A DNA stretch of 47,825 bases from an uncultured Marinoscillum sp. (GTDB taxonomy: Bacteria > Bacteroidota > Bacteroidia > Cytophagales > Cyclobacteriaceae), in contig CACLDR010000009.1 in the NCBI GenBank assembly GCA_902605755.1, forward strand, positions 1-47,825, written 5' to 3'. This document shows, piece after piece, positions 1-10,420 of this stretch; positions within the stretch are counted from its first letter, which is position 1; each line of letters begins with the position of its first letter. The notes under the pieces are model-generated. The model was not told the origin of the DNA. It did not search any database and saw nothing but the letters and a program-made list of their open reading frames with translations. The position numbers were made by a program, and so were the translations under genes.

Positions 1-122
1 AATTTAGAAAAATTTCTTTTTCTGATTTGATAGCTAGCCTCTTTTAAGTGGTCAGATACCTTTACGAAATCTGAGGATATTTTACCTAAAAATTTAGGAT
101 TTAGGTCAGGGTCATTGTACAT
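1..122 (-). CDS. Partial conserved hypothetical protein (5' end only, runs off the window)
   Basis: Minus-strand frame from ATG at 122 reads MYNDPDLNPKFLGKISSDFVKVSDHLKEASYQIRKRNFSK with no stop to the window edge; overlaps the rlmD stop codon as in an operon. Confidence 0.5.
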   Translation of the reverse strand, partial: MYNDPDLNPKFLGKISSDFVKVSDHLKEASYQIRKRNFSK

Positions 123-1518
123 ACTGTTTTGATTTTAATAATACTATATTTTCAATGTGTTGAGTATGCGGAAACATATCAATTGGTTGAGTTTTAATCG
201 CTTCATAGTGCTCACTCATGAGTTCCATATCTCGTGCTTGTGTAGCTGGATTACAGCTCACGTATACGATTCTTTCAGGGTTTAAATGAATAAGTGCTTT
301 GATTACATTTTGATGCATGCCCATTCGAGGGGGATCAGTGATGATTAGCTCTGGACGTCCGTGTACCTTAATAAAAGACCCACTAAGCATATCCTTTATG
401 TCTCCGGCGTAAAATGCGGTATTATTGATTTTATTAAGCTTTGAGTTAGCGCGTGCATCCTCAACTGCTTCAGGAACCGATTCTATTCCAATTACTTTTC
501 GGCAATTTTTGGCAATAAAGTTGGCAATGGTTCCGGTGCCTGAATATAGATCAAATACGAGCTCGTTACCTTTCAAACCAGCAAATGCGAGTATTTTCTT
601 GTAAAGTTCATAGGCCTGCGTCGGATTAGTTTGAAAAAATGATTTAGGGCCAATTTTAAAGCGAAGATCACCTATTTTTTCGATGATAAAGTCCTTACCC
701 CTATAAGTCGTGATGTGTTGATCGTAAATGGTTTCATTTTTTTTCAAATTTACTAAGTAAAGTAGGGAAGATAACTTTGGAAACTGCTTTGATAGAAATT
801 GCATAACTTTTTTTATTTTCTCCTGATTGGCTTCTCCAAATTGGACAATTACCATGGTCTCTTGAGTAGTGGTTGTTCGAATGATTAGGTTCCTCAACAG
901 GCCTTTTTGTTTTCTTATATCAAAAAAAGTGAGGTTTTGAGCGTTTGAGAAATTTTTTAACGCTAACCTGATTGCATTAGACGGATTTGGCTGTAAGTGA
1001 CAGTAATTGATATCCAATATTTTATCAAACATTTTTGGAATATGGAAGCCTAACGCATTTTTATTGATAATTCTTTTTGTTTGAATTTCTTCTTGCGTTA
1101 ACCATTTTTTATTGGAGAAGGTATACTCTAATTTATTTCGGTAATGATCTGTTTCAACAGATCCTAAAATAGGCTCAGCTTCGGGCAGCTTCATTTTGCT
1201 TATTTTCCTCAAGTTTTCTCTGACTTGTTGGGCCTTAAATCTTAACTGCGCAGCATAATTTAGATGCTGCCATTTACACCCACCGCAAACACCGAAATGT
1301 TCACATAATGGTGCTGTCCTATAGATCGATTTTTTATGAAAAAATATAGGATGTCCAACTAGATACTTTTTTTCTCTACCAATGATTTTGACATCTATGA
1401 AATCTCCAGGAGCACCTTGATTCACAAAAATCACATGATCATCTTTTCTACCTACTGCTTTTCCTGTGGAAGAAATACCTGTAATTTCCATTCTTTCAAT
1501 AATCTCTACTTTTCGCAT
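112..1518 (-). CDS. rlmD: 23S rRNA (uracil-C5)-methyltransferase RlmD/RumA family
   Basis: 468 aa; N-terminal TRAM-like region, Fe-S cysteine motif CEHFGVCGGCKWQHL, SAM motif LVFDLYSGTGTIANFIA, DPPR, catalytic VYVSCNPATQARD. Confidence 0.93.
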   Translation of the reverse strand: MRKVEIIERMEITGISSTGKAVGRKDDHVIFVNQGAPGDFIDVKIIGREKKYLVGHPIFFHKKSIYRTAPLCEHFGVCGGCKWQHLNYAAQLRFKAQQVRENLRKISKMKLPEAEPILGSVETDHYRNKLEYTFSNKKWLTQEEIQTKRIINKNALGFHIPKMFDKILDINYCHLQPNPSNAIRLALKNFSNAQNLTFFDIRKQKGLLRNLIIRTTTTQETMVIVQFGEANQEKIKKVMQFLSKQFPKLSSLLYLVNLKKNETIYDQHITTYRGKDFIIEKIGDLRFKIGPKSFFQTNPTQAYELYKKILAFAGLKGNELVFDLYSGTGTIANFIAKNCRKVIGIESVPEAVEDARANSKLNKINNTAFYAGDIKDMLSGSFIKVHGRPELIITDPPRMGMHQNVIKALIHLNPERIVYVSCNPATQARDMELMSEHYEAIKTQPIDMFPHTQHIENIVLLKSKQYVQ

Positions 1519-1611
1519 AGAGCGTAAAAGTAGTAATTGTGATGGATTCCTTTTATATCATTTGCTCATTCTTAAGTTCTAAGTTAGATTAGCTAGACTT
1601 ACTAATCAAGT

Positions 1612-4174
1612 ATGAAAAATATTTTTTCAGTCATCATTATTTTCATGACAATGCCTGCCATGGCTTATCACATTGTGGGGGGGTGAGATTGAATTTGAGA
1701 TGGTATCGGCGGGTGAATATCGTATTAATTTGGTTCAATATTTTGATCGATTTCAAACGGATAATCCTAATCCAGAGGATCAAGTGCGAGTTTATATTTT
1801 TAGAAATTCTGATGGAGTGGAAATGTCTAATCATATATTAAATTTGGATGCCGAATCTTTGGTGAGTTATACCAATCCAGAATGTTCTTGGGAACAATTG
1901 ACTACCTCCAGAGTAATTTGGACTGGAGTGGTTGTTTTAAACCCTGAAGACTACCCAGATATCGGGGGTTATTCCATTGTATGGGAGCGTTGTTGTAGAA
2001 ATGCAGGAATTAAAAATATCATAAATCCTGGGGGTACAGGTATGAAATATGTAACTGAAATACCTCCTTTAATGGGTACGGATAATGAATTGTTCACAAA
2101 TTCTTCACCGCAGTTGTTTGCCCCTCTAGGAGATTACGCTTGTATAAATCAACTTTATTACACAGAATTTACAGGGATAGATCCCGACGGGGATTCATTG
2201 GTTTATTCATTGGCTAGACCTTTGAATTCATCCTCTGCAGTGGCTTTGCCTATCCCTCAGCCCGCACCGCATCCCTTGGTATTTTTTTCAGAGGGCTATG
2301 ATTTAGATAACATGATTTTAGGAAACCCCAGTCTCTCCATTAGCGACCGTGGGTTGTTACGTGTTAATCCGAGTGAGTCAGGATTATTTTTGTTTTCAGT
2401 TGTCGTTGAGGAATTTAGATTAGGCCTAAAAATTGGTCAGGTACAACGTGATTTTCAATTGTTGGTTAGATCCGAGGGCTGTGATCCTCCTGATCCACCA
2501 GTGGTAGGGATTCAAATTCCTGACAATGACAATTTTATTCCAGAAATAGATGTACTGAATTATAGTTTATCGGATGATAAATGTTTTGATTTTATTGTCA
2601 GAAATATTAGTGCTGGAGAGACTATTAGTTTAATGGCGGAGGCCGTTAATTTTGAGGAAGAGGTGAATGATATTTTTGAATTTAATATTTATGAAGACGT
2701 AAAATCTGATTCACTAGTTGTTGAGGTTTGTGCACCCGGTTGCCCACCACTTACAGGTATACCTTTTATTGTCGATTTAATTGCTGGAGATGATGCCTGC
2801 CCGCTACCTCAAATGGACACCTTACGCTTGAGCATAAAAGTGGAGCCTCCATCCAATACTTTTCCGACTTATGAAGTTTTGTATGTCGATACCCTTATAT
2901 CAGAGGGTGTGCGAATAGAGTTTCCAATTCATTCCTTTGATGAGGATCTTGATGATTTAAGTATTGATTATTTTGTAAGTGGACTTGCAGATCCTAGTAT
3001 TTTTGGATTTTCGTTAGAAGAAACAGAAAATGTTCCTGGCAATTTAAGTGCTGTTTTAGTTTGGGATACTCAATGTGGGAAGTATGATTTCTCAGATAGA
3101 CAGCAGTTTGATGTTTTTGTGATTGTAGAAGATGCCGATACCTGTCAAAATTCAAATTTTAATTTTGCTCGATATGATTTATCTGTAAATCTGCCTTCAA
3201 ATACCGAACCAATTATTTCTATTCCAAATTATCCCGATTATGATGTTACCATTGAACCCAAAGAAATCCTAAATTTTACTCTTTTTAGTGAAGATGAAGA
3301 CGGAGATCGTATTAGTTTGCGCATGGATGGAGTTGGGTTTAATCCTATTGATTTAGGTGTAGATTTTCAAGAGAGGATCGGCGAAAATAATACTGAAGCT
3401 GATTTTAGCTGGACAGCTGACTGTAATTACTTATCTGCCTCTGGCGTTGATAAATTTAAATTTCTTTTTTTGGCTGAAGATGAGGATAAATGCAATATTA
3501 CTAATACAGATACGGTAATTTTTGTAGTCAACGTGGTCGCTCCGGAAAATCAAAGTCCAGTAATTGATAGATTTGAGCCTATACAATTAGAGGTTAATGA
3601 GCCTTTTAGCCTTCAAATTGAGGCATTTGATTTCGATGTGACAGATAGTATAAGTTTGGGTTTTTCCGAGGAGTATAGCAGACCTAATTCTCCATCTTTG
3701 CAGATGAAAACCCAAACAGGACGGGGAGCGGTAGATGCAACGCTCTATTGGCAACCAGAATGCTCTTTATTGAGAAATGGTGCTAATTCAACTTATGACT
3801 TAATTTTCATTGCTGAGGATGATCATTGTCCTTCGTCTGCATACGATACTACCAGAATACGCTTTGAAATAGTAGAAACTAGAACTAGATTCGAAAATTT
3901 TTTACCTCCAAATGCATTTTCTCCTAATGGAGATGGCTTCAATGAAGAATTCAGGTTATCAGGTTATGATGACTCTACCAAAAACTTACCAACAGACAAT
4001 TGCGAAGATACTTTTGAATATGTTGCCATTTACAACCGAGTGGGTATTGAAGTTTTTTACAGCGAGGACCGATCCTTTGTTTGGGAGGGGAAACAGTCAC
4101 CTCCAGGCCTTTATTATTATCTTTTAAATTTTTCAAAAACTGATTATAAAGGTCATTTATTATTACTTAAATAA
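1612..4174 (+). CDS. Large secreted surface protein with gliding-motility/T9SS type-B C-terminal domain; frameshifted in a G7 tract near the 5' end
   Basis: The ORF track starts at a TTG (1673), but ATG 1612 in another frame encodes a signal peptide MKNIFSVIIIFMTMPAMAYHIVGG, followed one frame away by GEIEFEMVSAGEYRINLVQYFDR. C-terminus FLPPNAFSPNGDGFNEEFRL...YNRVGIEVF...WEGKQSPPGLYYYLL is the gliding-associated CTD. Confidence 0.85.
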
Positions 4175-4874
4175 ATAATAGCTTGTGTGTTTTGATAAAG
4201 ACCTCTTGATCGTACCAAAGAATTTTGATCCATGTGTCATGCCTACTTAATACCTCAATGAGATGACCCTTTTCTATAATCTCAATTGGTTCAGCACCTG
4301 CTGATGGCGCCGACATGAGAATCGTATTATCAGTTTTGATGATAGCCTGGTCATTCTCAAATAAGTCGTTGACCAAAATTCCTAAGATAAAAATCATACT
4401 TATTTGAGTATAAATAATGGTGCGAAAGGATCTTTTTGATCGTTTTTTGCGAAAGCTCAAAAAAGTCAAAAACATTAAAATTATAAATATGCTCATTTCA
4501 ACTTCTCTTTTGAATTGAATTAATAAATTTCTGAAGAAGTAATAATCTGAGTATTCATAACCCACTAAATCATTTTTTTCTGCAATGTCTCTTATCTTCT
4601 CTAAGGCTTGCTCATTTGATGTCAGAATATAATAACTATTCAAATGAAAAAGGGCTTGAACATAGTTTCCGAGTCCTTCATTTATGTAGGCTAATTTTAA
4701 CAAGAGAGCAGGGCTGGCTTTTCCTGTCGCAATTATCTCACTAAATATTGCCTTTGACTCAGTGTATTTCTTTGATTTAAAGAGCGAGTCTGCCTTAAAT
4801 AATTTGGGACTAGCTTCACTGTCTAAGGCATGTAAAATTAGAAATACTAAAAATAATAAAAACTTATAATTCAT
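4167..4874 (-). CDS. TPR plus SH3-like domain membrane protein (BatE-like architecture)
   Basis: Signal peptide, TPR-like KADSLFKSKKYTESKAIFSEIIATG...LLKLAYINEGLGNYVQALFHLNSYY, two TM segments, C-terminal SH3-like AEPIEIIEKGHLIEVLSRHDTWIKILWYDQEVFIKTHKL. Confidence 0.6.
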   Translation of the reverse strand: MNYKFLLFLVFLILHALDSEASPKLFKADSLFKSKKYTESKAIFSEIIATGKASPALLLKLAYINEGLGNYVQALFHLNSYYILTSNEQALEKIRDIAEKNDLVGYEYSDYYFFRNLLIQFKREVEMSIFIILMFLTFLSFRKKRSKRSFRTIIYTQISMIFILGILVNDLFENDQAIIKTDNTILMSAPSAGAEPIEIIEKGHLIEVLSRHDTWIKILWYDQEVFIKTHKLLFI

Positions 4875-4970
4875 TTAGTTTGATTTTGTATAATGGGTGC
4901 ATAGTTTTGTATGGCAATTTACTCAAAGGAATTATGTTTCACCCAACAATTTTTTGTTAAAAATACTTAC

Positions 4971-5046
4971 GATTCGTTAGCTCAGCTGGTAGAGCATCTC
5001 CCTTTTAAGGAGAGGGTCCTGGGTTCGAACCCCAGACGGATCACCA
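4971..5046 (+). tRNA. tRNA-Lys (anticodon TTT), CCA encoded
   Basis: Acceptor GATTCGT/ACGGATC, anticodon arm TCTCC-CTTTTAA-GGAGA, T arm CTGGG-TTCGAAC-CCCAG, 3' ACCA. Confidence 0.96.
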
Positions 5047-5047
5047 T

Positions 5048-5073
5048 AAAACCAGATTTAATCTGGTTTTTTT
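5048..5073 (+). terminator. Intrinsic terminator downstream of tRNA-Lys
   Basis: AACCAGAT-TTA-ATCTGGTT perfect 8-bp stem followed by a T run. Confidence 0.8.
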
Positions 5074-5164
5074 ATTTCTTATTTTTTTTAAAATCTTTTT
5101 TGTTTACTCATTTGCTTTAAGAGGATATTTCGTAAAATCATTTATGATGTTAACAGGTATAAAT

Positions 5165-5177
5165 ACTGTATTACAGT
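5165..5177. promoter_or_regulatory. Palindromic candidate operator ACTGTA-T-TACAGT upstream of the ROK regulator
   Basis: Perfect 6+6 bp inverted repeat around a single central T; core TTACAGT recurs in three other intergenic regions of the locus. Confidence 0.4.
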
Positions 5178-5462
5178 GTATGAACCGGCATTTCATTTGA
5201 TTAAATGAAATTTGATCTTTTACCCGCATTTTCAGTTATTGAAATCATTTATTGGTTATTCTTTCTAATAGATTTATCTTTATTACGTTTTTGAGTTGAT
5301 TATTTTGATATATTCACCTTCCGTATTCTTTAATATTTCTATCTTCCGCAAAGAAAAAGTCATATCTTTTATGTTTTAGCAGGTTTTATGAGATACTTTA
5401 AATCAATGATACTATTGATACTTGATAACTTTAAAAACTTATTATTTGCAAATTAAAAGTCC

Positions 5463-6686
5463 ATGAACAGTTCAAGAAGTTTAAAAAAGGATGTCTCATA
5501 TTTAAACAAGCTCAATAAAATAGAGGTTTTGGGGTTGATTCGAAGATCAAGCGAAATTTCAAGAGCTGATATTGTAAAAAAAACTAAACTTAGTGCACCC
5601 ACGGTAACCAGAATAGTGGACAGTTTGATTGAAAGTAACTTGGTGCGTATTGTCGGAAATGGAGATTCGACTGGAGGCAGACCTCCAAAGCTAATTAGAT
5701 TTGATGGTTCAAATAATTTCGTGATTGGCGTTGATTTGGGTTCAACTAGTATCAGGGCAGTAATCTCGGACTTAGATGGAAAGTTTGTAACTGAAATTGA
5801 GACTCCCACTGATCTTAAAGGTGGGTTTGAAAAAATATGCTTGCAGTTAGTGGAGCTCATTAATAAACTAATAGAACGTTCTAAACTAGTTGAAGATAAA
5901 ATACTGGGTGTTGGGCTAGCGGTTGCTGGTTTAATTAACAGTGAAACCGGTATTATTGAATATTCACCAATGTTTAAATGGAAGAAAGTCAATCTTCAGG
6001 AGGAGTTAAAAAAATATCTAAAAATAGCTGTTTTCTATGATAATGTGTCTCGCGTTACGGCTTTAGGAGAATTACTGTATGGCGTAGGGAAAAAACACAA
6101 GAATTTCATTTGTGTTAACGTAGGTTTTGGTATTGGAGCTGGTATCATTATTAATGGGGAACCTTTTTTTGGTAATCGAGGCTTTTCAGGTGAATTTGGG
6201 CATATAATAGTAAATCATAATAGTCCCCATACAGATGCAGATGGCATCAGAGGATGTATTGAAGCACTTTCTTCGGGCTACGGTATTGCTGAAATTGCAA
6301 AAGATCAAATTAATTCTGGTAAGGAGAGTAGCATATTGAGCGATGTCAAAGGTAACACAGAGAAAATTACAGCAGAAATAGTAATAAATGCAGCAAAAGA
6401 GGAGGATACTCTTGCGTTGAAAATAGTGGATGAAGCCATGACTTACTTGGGAATTGGTGTAGATAGCCTAATCAAATTATTCAATCCAGAAATTATTGTT
6501 TTTAGTGGAGGGCTTGCCAAATCTGGAGAGATATTTTTTAACAAATTGGAAAAGCATATATTGGAGAATAAATTGCGTGAGATAAAATATATCGTAAAAC
6601 TAGTACCATCATCATTTGATGAAGATGCCACCTTGATTGGAGCTTTTTCACTAGTCACATCTAAAATACTCCAATTCGACAGTTAG
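5463..6686 (+). CDS. ROK family transcriptional regulator (NagC/XylR type)
   Basis: N-terminal winged HTH (EISRADIVKKTKLSAPTVTRIVDSLIESNLV...GGRPPKLI) and ROK ATPase domain (IGVDLGSTSIRAVISDLDGK, GFGIGAGIIINGEPFFGNRGFSGEFGH). Confidence 0.92.
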   Translation: MNSSRSLKKDVSYLNKLNKIEVLGLIRRSSEISRADIVKKTKLSAPTVTRIVDSLIESNLVRIVGNGDSTGGRPPKLIRFDGSNNFVIGVDLGSTSIRAVISDLDGKFVTEIETPTDLKGGFEKICLQLVELINKLIERSKLVEDKILGVGLAVAGLINSETGIIEYSPMFKWKKVNLQEELKKYLKIAVFYDNVSRVTALGELLYGVGKKHKNFICVNVGFGIGAGIIINGEPFFGNRGFSGEFGHIIVNHNSPHTDADGIRGCIEALSSGYGIAEIAKDQINSGKESSILSDVKGNTEKITAEIVINAAKEEDTLALKIVDEAMTYLGIGVDSLIKLFNPEIIVFSGGLAKSGEIFFNKLEKHILENKLREIKYIVKLVPSSFDEDATLIGAFSLVTSKILQFDS

Positions 6687-7211
6687 CCTTACTTAATTTG
6701 CATTTTAGTCACACTCAATTTTTTATATTTTTGTGACTTTATGAAGCAAGGTAATTTATGAATTATTTTAGCGTAAATAAATAAAAAAAACGTAAGGGTA
6801 AGATGTAATTTGGAGCAATAATTATTTTTCCCAAACACGAGCAATGTGCAATTTCAAAATAAAGTTTACTGTAAAATAAGTATATTCTCCTTTTTTATCA
6901 ATTTTTTAAAAAAAATCTTTTTTTTTCATTTTTTCATTTTTTTACCTGTTTTTATGCTATTTAAACTGCCAATTCAATCGAAGTATGAAATATCTAAATT
7001 TTTGATTCCTATTTAATAAATAATTCGCAAAAGACCTACTTAGCATCATGGTTCATAAGTTTTGGATTTCTTAGAATGGATCTTACTTTTGTTAGATTAG
7101 AAAGTATCTACGTCGTTTTTTACAACCAGATATACTATTCTATTGATAAATTAATTAACAATAATTAATAATATAAAGATTCAATATATATCAACTAAAT
7201 AACTAACAATT

Positions 7212-10200
7212 ATGAAGAAGAAAATTTTGCTTTTAAGCATTTCCTTATTACTCATGATTGGGTCTACTATAGCCCAAAGAGCAGTAACGGGAAAAGTGAC
7301 TTCCAGTGATGATGGAACAGGAATTCCTGGGGTAAATGTCATTCTAAAAGGGACTACATCGGGTACAATTACTGATTTTGATGGAAACTATCGTTTGGAA
7401 GTCCCAGAAGAAGGAGGAACGCTTGTTTACTCTTTTATAGGTCTTAACTCTCAAGAAAGTGTAATAGGCTCAAGATCAGTCGTGGATATTGTGATGACTG
7501 CGGATCTTGCTGAACTCGAGGAAATAGTAGTACTGGGTTATAATGTTCAAGACAGGACAGATGTTACCTCAGCGATCGCCTCAGTTGATGTTACTAACAT
7601 GTCGAAGCGATCGACAGCAGATGTAACGCAGGCCCTTCAAGGAACTGTTACAGGAGTAAAAATAAAGTATACTGATGCAAATCCAGGTTCACCTATTAAT
7701 ATGACAATTAGAGGTGTGAGTTCCCCTAGTGGAACATCGGGTTCGCCGCCACTAGTAGTGGTAGATGGTGTCATGATTTCTGGATTACAAAATGTCTCTT
7801 TTGAGAATATCGTAGGTAATGGAGATGGAAACAGAACAACTACTGGTCTTGAAAACATAAATCCCAATGATATTGAGTCTATGGAAATATTGAAAGATGC
7901 CTCTGCAGCAGCAATTTATGGTTCAAGAGCTGCAAATGGCGTAATATTAATAACCACTAAGAAAGGAAAAAAAGGGGCGCCGCAAGTAAGTTTTAACGCA
8001 GAAGTTGGAGTTCAAACACCATACAAAGGTCCTGAAACAGCGAATACTGAGCAATATATGCAAATTTTACAAAGCATGTACGGTCAAGATTTAGGTGGTG
8101 AGGCTAACGATTTTCTCATGCCGCAAGCAGCTCTAGATTACTTGGATGATCCTAGTCAATTCAGTTCATATGATTGGTATGACCTTGTCTACAGCGAAGC
8201 CTTCACGCAAACGTATGATGTAGCAGTTTCGGGAGGTGGCGATTTTGGTAACTACCGCGTTTCAGCAGGATATAAGGATCAGGATGGTGTGGCATTAGGG
8301 ACGGGTTATGAAAGGATAAATCTGAGGGCAAATTCTGATTTTAATGTTTCTAAAAAACTTAAATTTGGACAATCAATAGCTATTTCTAATTCTGAAGTCC
8401 TTCCTGAACCATATGCATTTAGTCGTTCAGTCATGTTTAAGGCTATTGCTCAGGTACCTCATTTCTCTCCTTATGGCATCAATCCAGATCCCGCAAATGA
8501 TCCCTCAGCACCGCCGAGAACGAGATCTTTTTATTGGGGTGGAGGGGATAATCCCGAGGCACTGATAAGAAACCCATTGGACTACGCTAATTTCTGGAGT
8601 AAAAGTGATAAGCAAAGTACTGTCACAGCTAATTTATATGGTGAATATCAGATAATTTCAGGATTGAAGTTTAGATTGAGCGGATCTTATAACAGAACCG
8701 AGGGATACTTCAAAGAAAGAACAAGGACTTTAAGTCAACCTGAGGAATATTTCAACGCCGAGCGGTTTTTAAATGAAACTGAGATTGAAGACTCAAATTG
8801 GAACGTCGATAATATTTTAAGTTATGACAAAACAATTGGTAAACACAGCATTAATGCTCTTGTGGGATACGTGGCACAGCAATTTACCACACGATCTCTC
8901 AGTGGAACTAAAGAACTTTTCTTGTCAGACATAACCTCTACATTCGATGGACCAGGTGCTGACCCTAATTTGACAGAGCTGAATGGTAATTTGGAAGAAT
9001 ACAGAATGACTTCGATTATTTCTTCACTTTTTTATTCTTTCGATGACAGATACACAGTAAACTTCACTTTTCGCCGCGATGGCTCCTCAAGATTTGACGA
9101 ATCCGTAAGGTATGGAGACTTTCCTGGTATTTCTGGTGGTTGGACCCTTTCAAATGAGGGTTTCTGGAGAAATAGTGGATTATCTAATGTAATCAATCGC
9201 CTTAAACTTCGTGCTTCATACGGTGTCTTAGGACGCCAAGTAACCTCTGTTTACAGGCCGCAGGCTACATTGTCATTTATACCTTATTCTTTAGGTGGTG
9301 GTGTGGTTAATGGTCTTATGACCCCTGGCCCGATTAATCCGTTTATATCGTGGGAAGAATCGAAGACAACGAATTTTGGGGTTGATTTCGGATTGTATGA
9401 AGATAAGTTAACAGCATCAGTGGATGTTTTCGAACGCCAAACTGCCCAACTTATCTCGGCTATCGTCATACCATCTTCTGCGGGTGGAGGCGAAATTCAG
9501 ACCAATGATGGTGAGATAAACAATTCGGGTGTAGAAATAGAATTAAATTTTAACCAAGATATTGGTCCAGTTAATGTTAATGTTGGATTTAATGCAACAT
9601 ATATCTGGACGAGATTAACAAGTATCCCTGAGGACCTTATTTATGGTGATGGAGCTCCGGAATGGGATGTTCCTCATGTGTCACAAACATTTGAAGGTAG
9701 ATCACCGGGTGAATTTTGGTTGATCGAGACTGATGGTATTTTTAAGTCCCAGGCAGAAATAGATTCCCATGTAAGTTCAGATGGAACAGTTATTCAGCCA
9801 GATGCTCAACCAGGTGACATTAGATTTGTAGATGCAAATGATGATGGACAGATTACTTCTGAGCCTGAGGGTGGTGATCGAGTTTTCAGTGGACTGGGGA
9901 TTGCACCATGGAACGCAGGCCTGAATATAAATGCCACATACAGTAATTTTGATCTTACCCTTAGTTTTTATGGTAATTTTGGAAGCAAAGTTTATAATGG
10001 ACCAAAATATCTCTTAGAACAACCTTTTGGTTACGATAATTTCAGTCCGGCATTACTAGGGGCGTATGATGCCGCAACAAATCCAAATTCTAACTTTCCA
10101 AGAAACAATCCAAATGATGCAGGTGAAAATTGGAATTCTAGGCCTGATTCAGATCGCTATTTAGAAAATGGTAATTTTGTAAAAGCTTCTTTAATCCAAT

Positions 10201-10409
10201 TTGGATATAGATTACCATCGGCATTTTCTGAAAAATTGGGTATGAGTTCACCAAGAGTCTACGTTAGTGGTCAAAATTTATTTACAATCTCAGGTTATGA
10301 AGGAATTGATCCTGAACAAGGGCGTGATGGATTGATTAGTGCAGGTATTGATAGAGGTACGGCACCACAGTTTAGAACAGTATTACTTGGGTTTTCAGTC
10401 AACTTTTAA
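7212..10409 (+). CDS. SusC/RagA family TonB-linked outer membrane transporter
   Basis: Signal peptide, carboxypeptidase-like VTGKVTSSDDGTGIPGVNVILKGTTSGTITDFDGNY, plug LEEIVVLGYNVQDRTDVTSAIASV...VVDGVMISGL...NPNDIESMEILKDASAAAIYGSRAANGVILITTKKGK. Confidence 0.97.
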   Translation: MKKKILLLSISLLLMIGSTIAQRAVTGKVTSSDDGTGIPGVNVILKGTTSGTITDFDGNYRLEVPEEGGTLVYSFIGLNSQESVIGSRSVVDIVMTADLAELEEIVVLGYNVQDRTDVTSAIASVDVTNMSKRSTADVTQALQGTVTGVKIKYTDANPGSPINMTIRGVSSPSGTSGSPPLVVVDGVMISGLQNVSFENIVGNGDGNRTTTGLENINPNDIESMEILKDASAAAIYGSRAANGVILITTKKGKKGAPQVSFNAEVGVQTPYKGPETANTEQYMQILQSMYGQDLGGEANDFLMPQAALDYLDDPSQFSSYDWYDLVYSEAFTQTYDVAVSGGGDFGNYRVSAGYKDQDGVALGTGYERINLRANSDFNVSKKLKFGQSIAISNSEVLPEPYAFSRSVMFKAIAQVPHFSPYGINPDPANDPSAPPRTRSFYWGGGDNPEALIRNPLDYANFWSKSDKQSTVTANLYGEYQIISGLKFRLSGSYNRTEGYFKERTRTLSQPEEYFNAERFLNETEIEDSNWNVDNILSYDKTIGKHSINALVGYVAQQFTTRSLSGTKELFLSDITSTFDGPGADPNLTELNGNLEEYRMTSIISSLFYSFDDRYTVNFTFRRDGSSRFDESVRYGDFPGISGGWTLSNEGFWRNSGLSNVINRLKLRASYGVLGRQVTSVYRPQATLSFIPYSLGGGVVNGLMTPGPINPFISWEESKTTNFGVDFGLYEDKLTASVDVFERQTAQLISAIVIPSSAGGGEIQTNDGEINNSGVEIELNFNQDIGPVNVNVGFNATYIWTRLTSIPEDLIYGDGAPEWDVPHVSQTFEGRSPGEFWLIETDGIFKSQAEIDSHVSSDGTVIQPDAQPGDIRFVDANDDGQITSEPEGGDRVFSGLGIAPWNAGLNINATYSNFDLTLSFYGNFGSKVYNGPKYLLEQPFGYDNFSPALLGAYDAATNPNSNFPRNNPNDAGENWNSRPDSDRYLENGNFVKASLIQFGYRLPSAFSEKLGMSSPRVYVSGQNLFTISGYEGIDPEQGRDGLISAGIDRGTAPQFRTVLLGFSVNF

Positions 10410-10420
10410 AAATCAAAAAA

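Noticed and set aside
1643-1834. Minus-strand 63-aa ORF opposite the T9SS protein start
   Set aside because: No domain-like features; lies antisense to the signal peptide/N-terminus of a well-supported gene.
4911-5120. 69-aa ORF across the tRNA-Lys
   Set aside because: The peptide DSLAQLVEHLPFKERVLGSNPRRI is the usual spurious translation of a tRNA gene.
5453-5992. 179-aa antisense ORF in the ROK gene
   Set aside because: Fully antisense to a clear ROK coding sequence; low-complexity composition typical of shadow ORFs.
6707-6738. AGTCACA...TGTGACT hairpin after the ROK gene as terminator
   Set aside because: Only 7 bp with an 18-nt loop and a weak T run; not strong enough to call.
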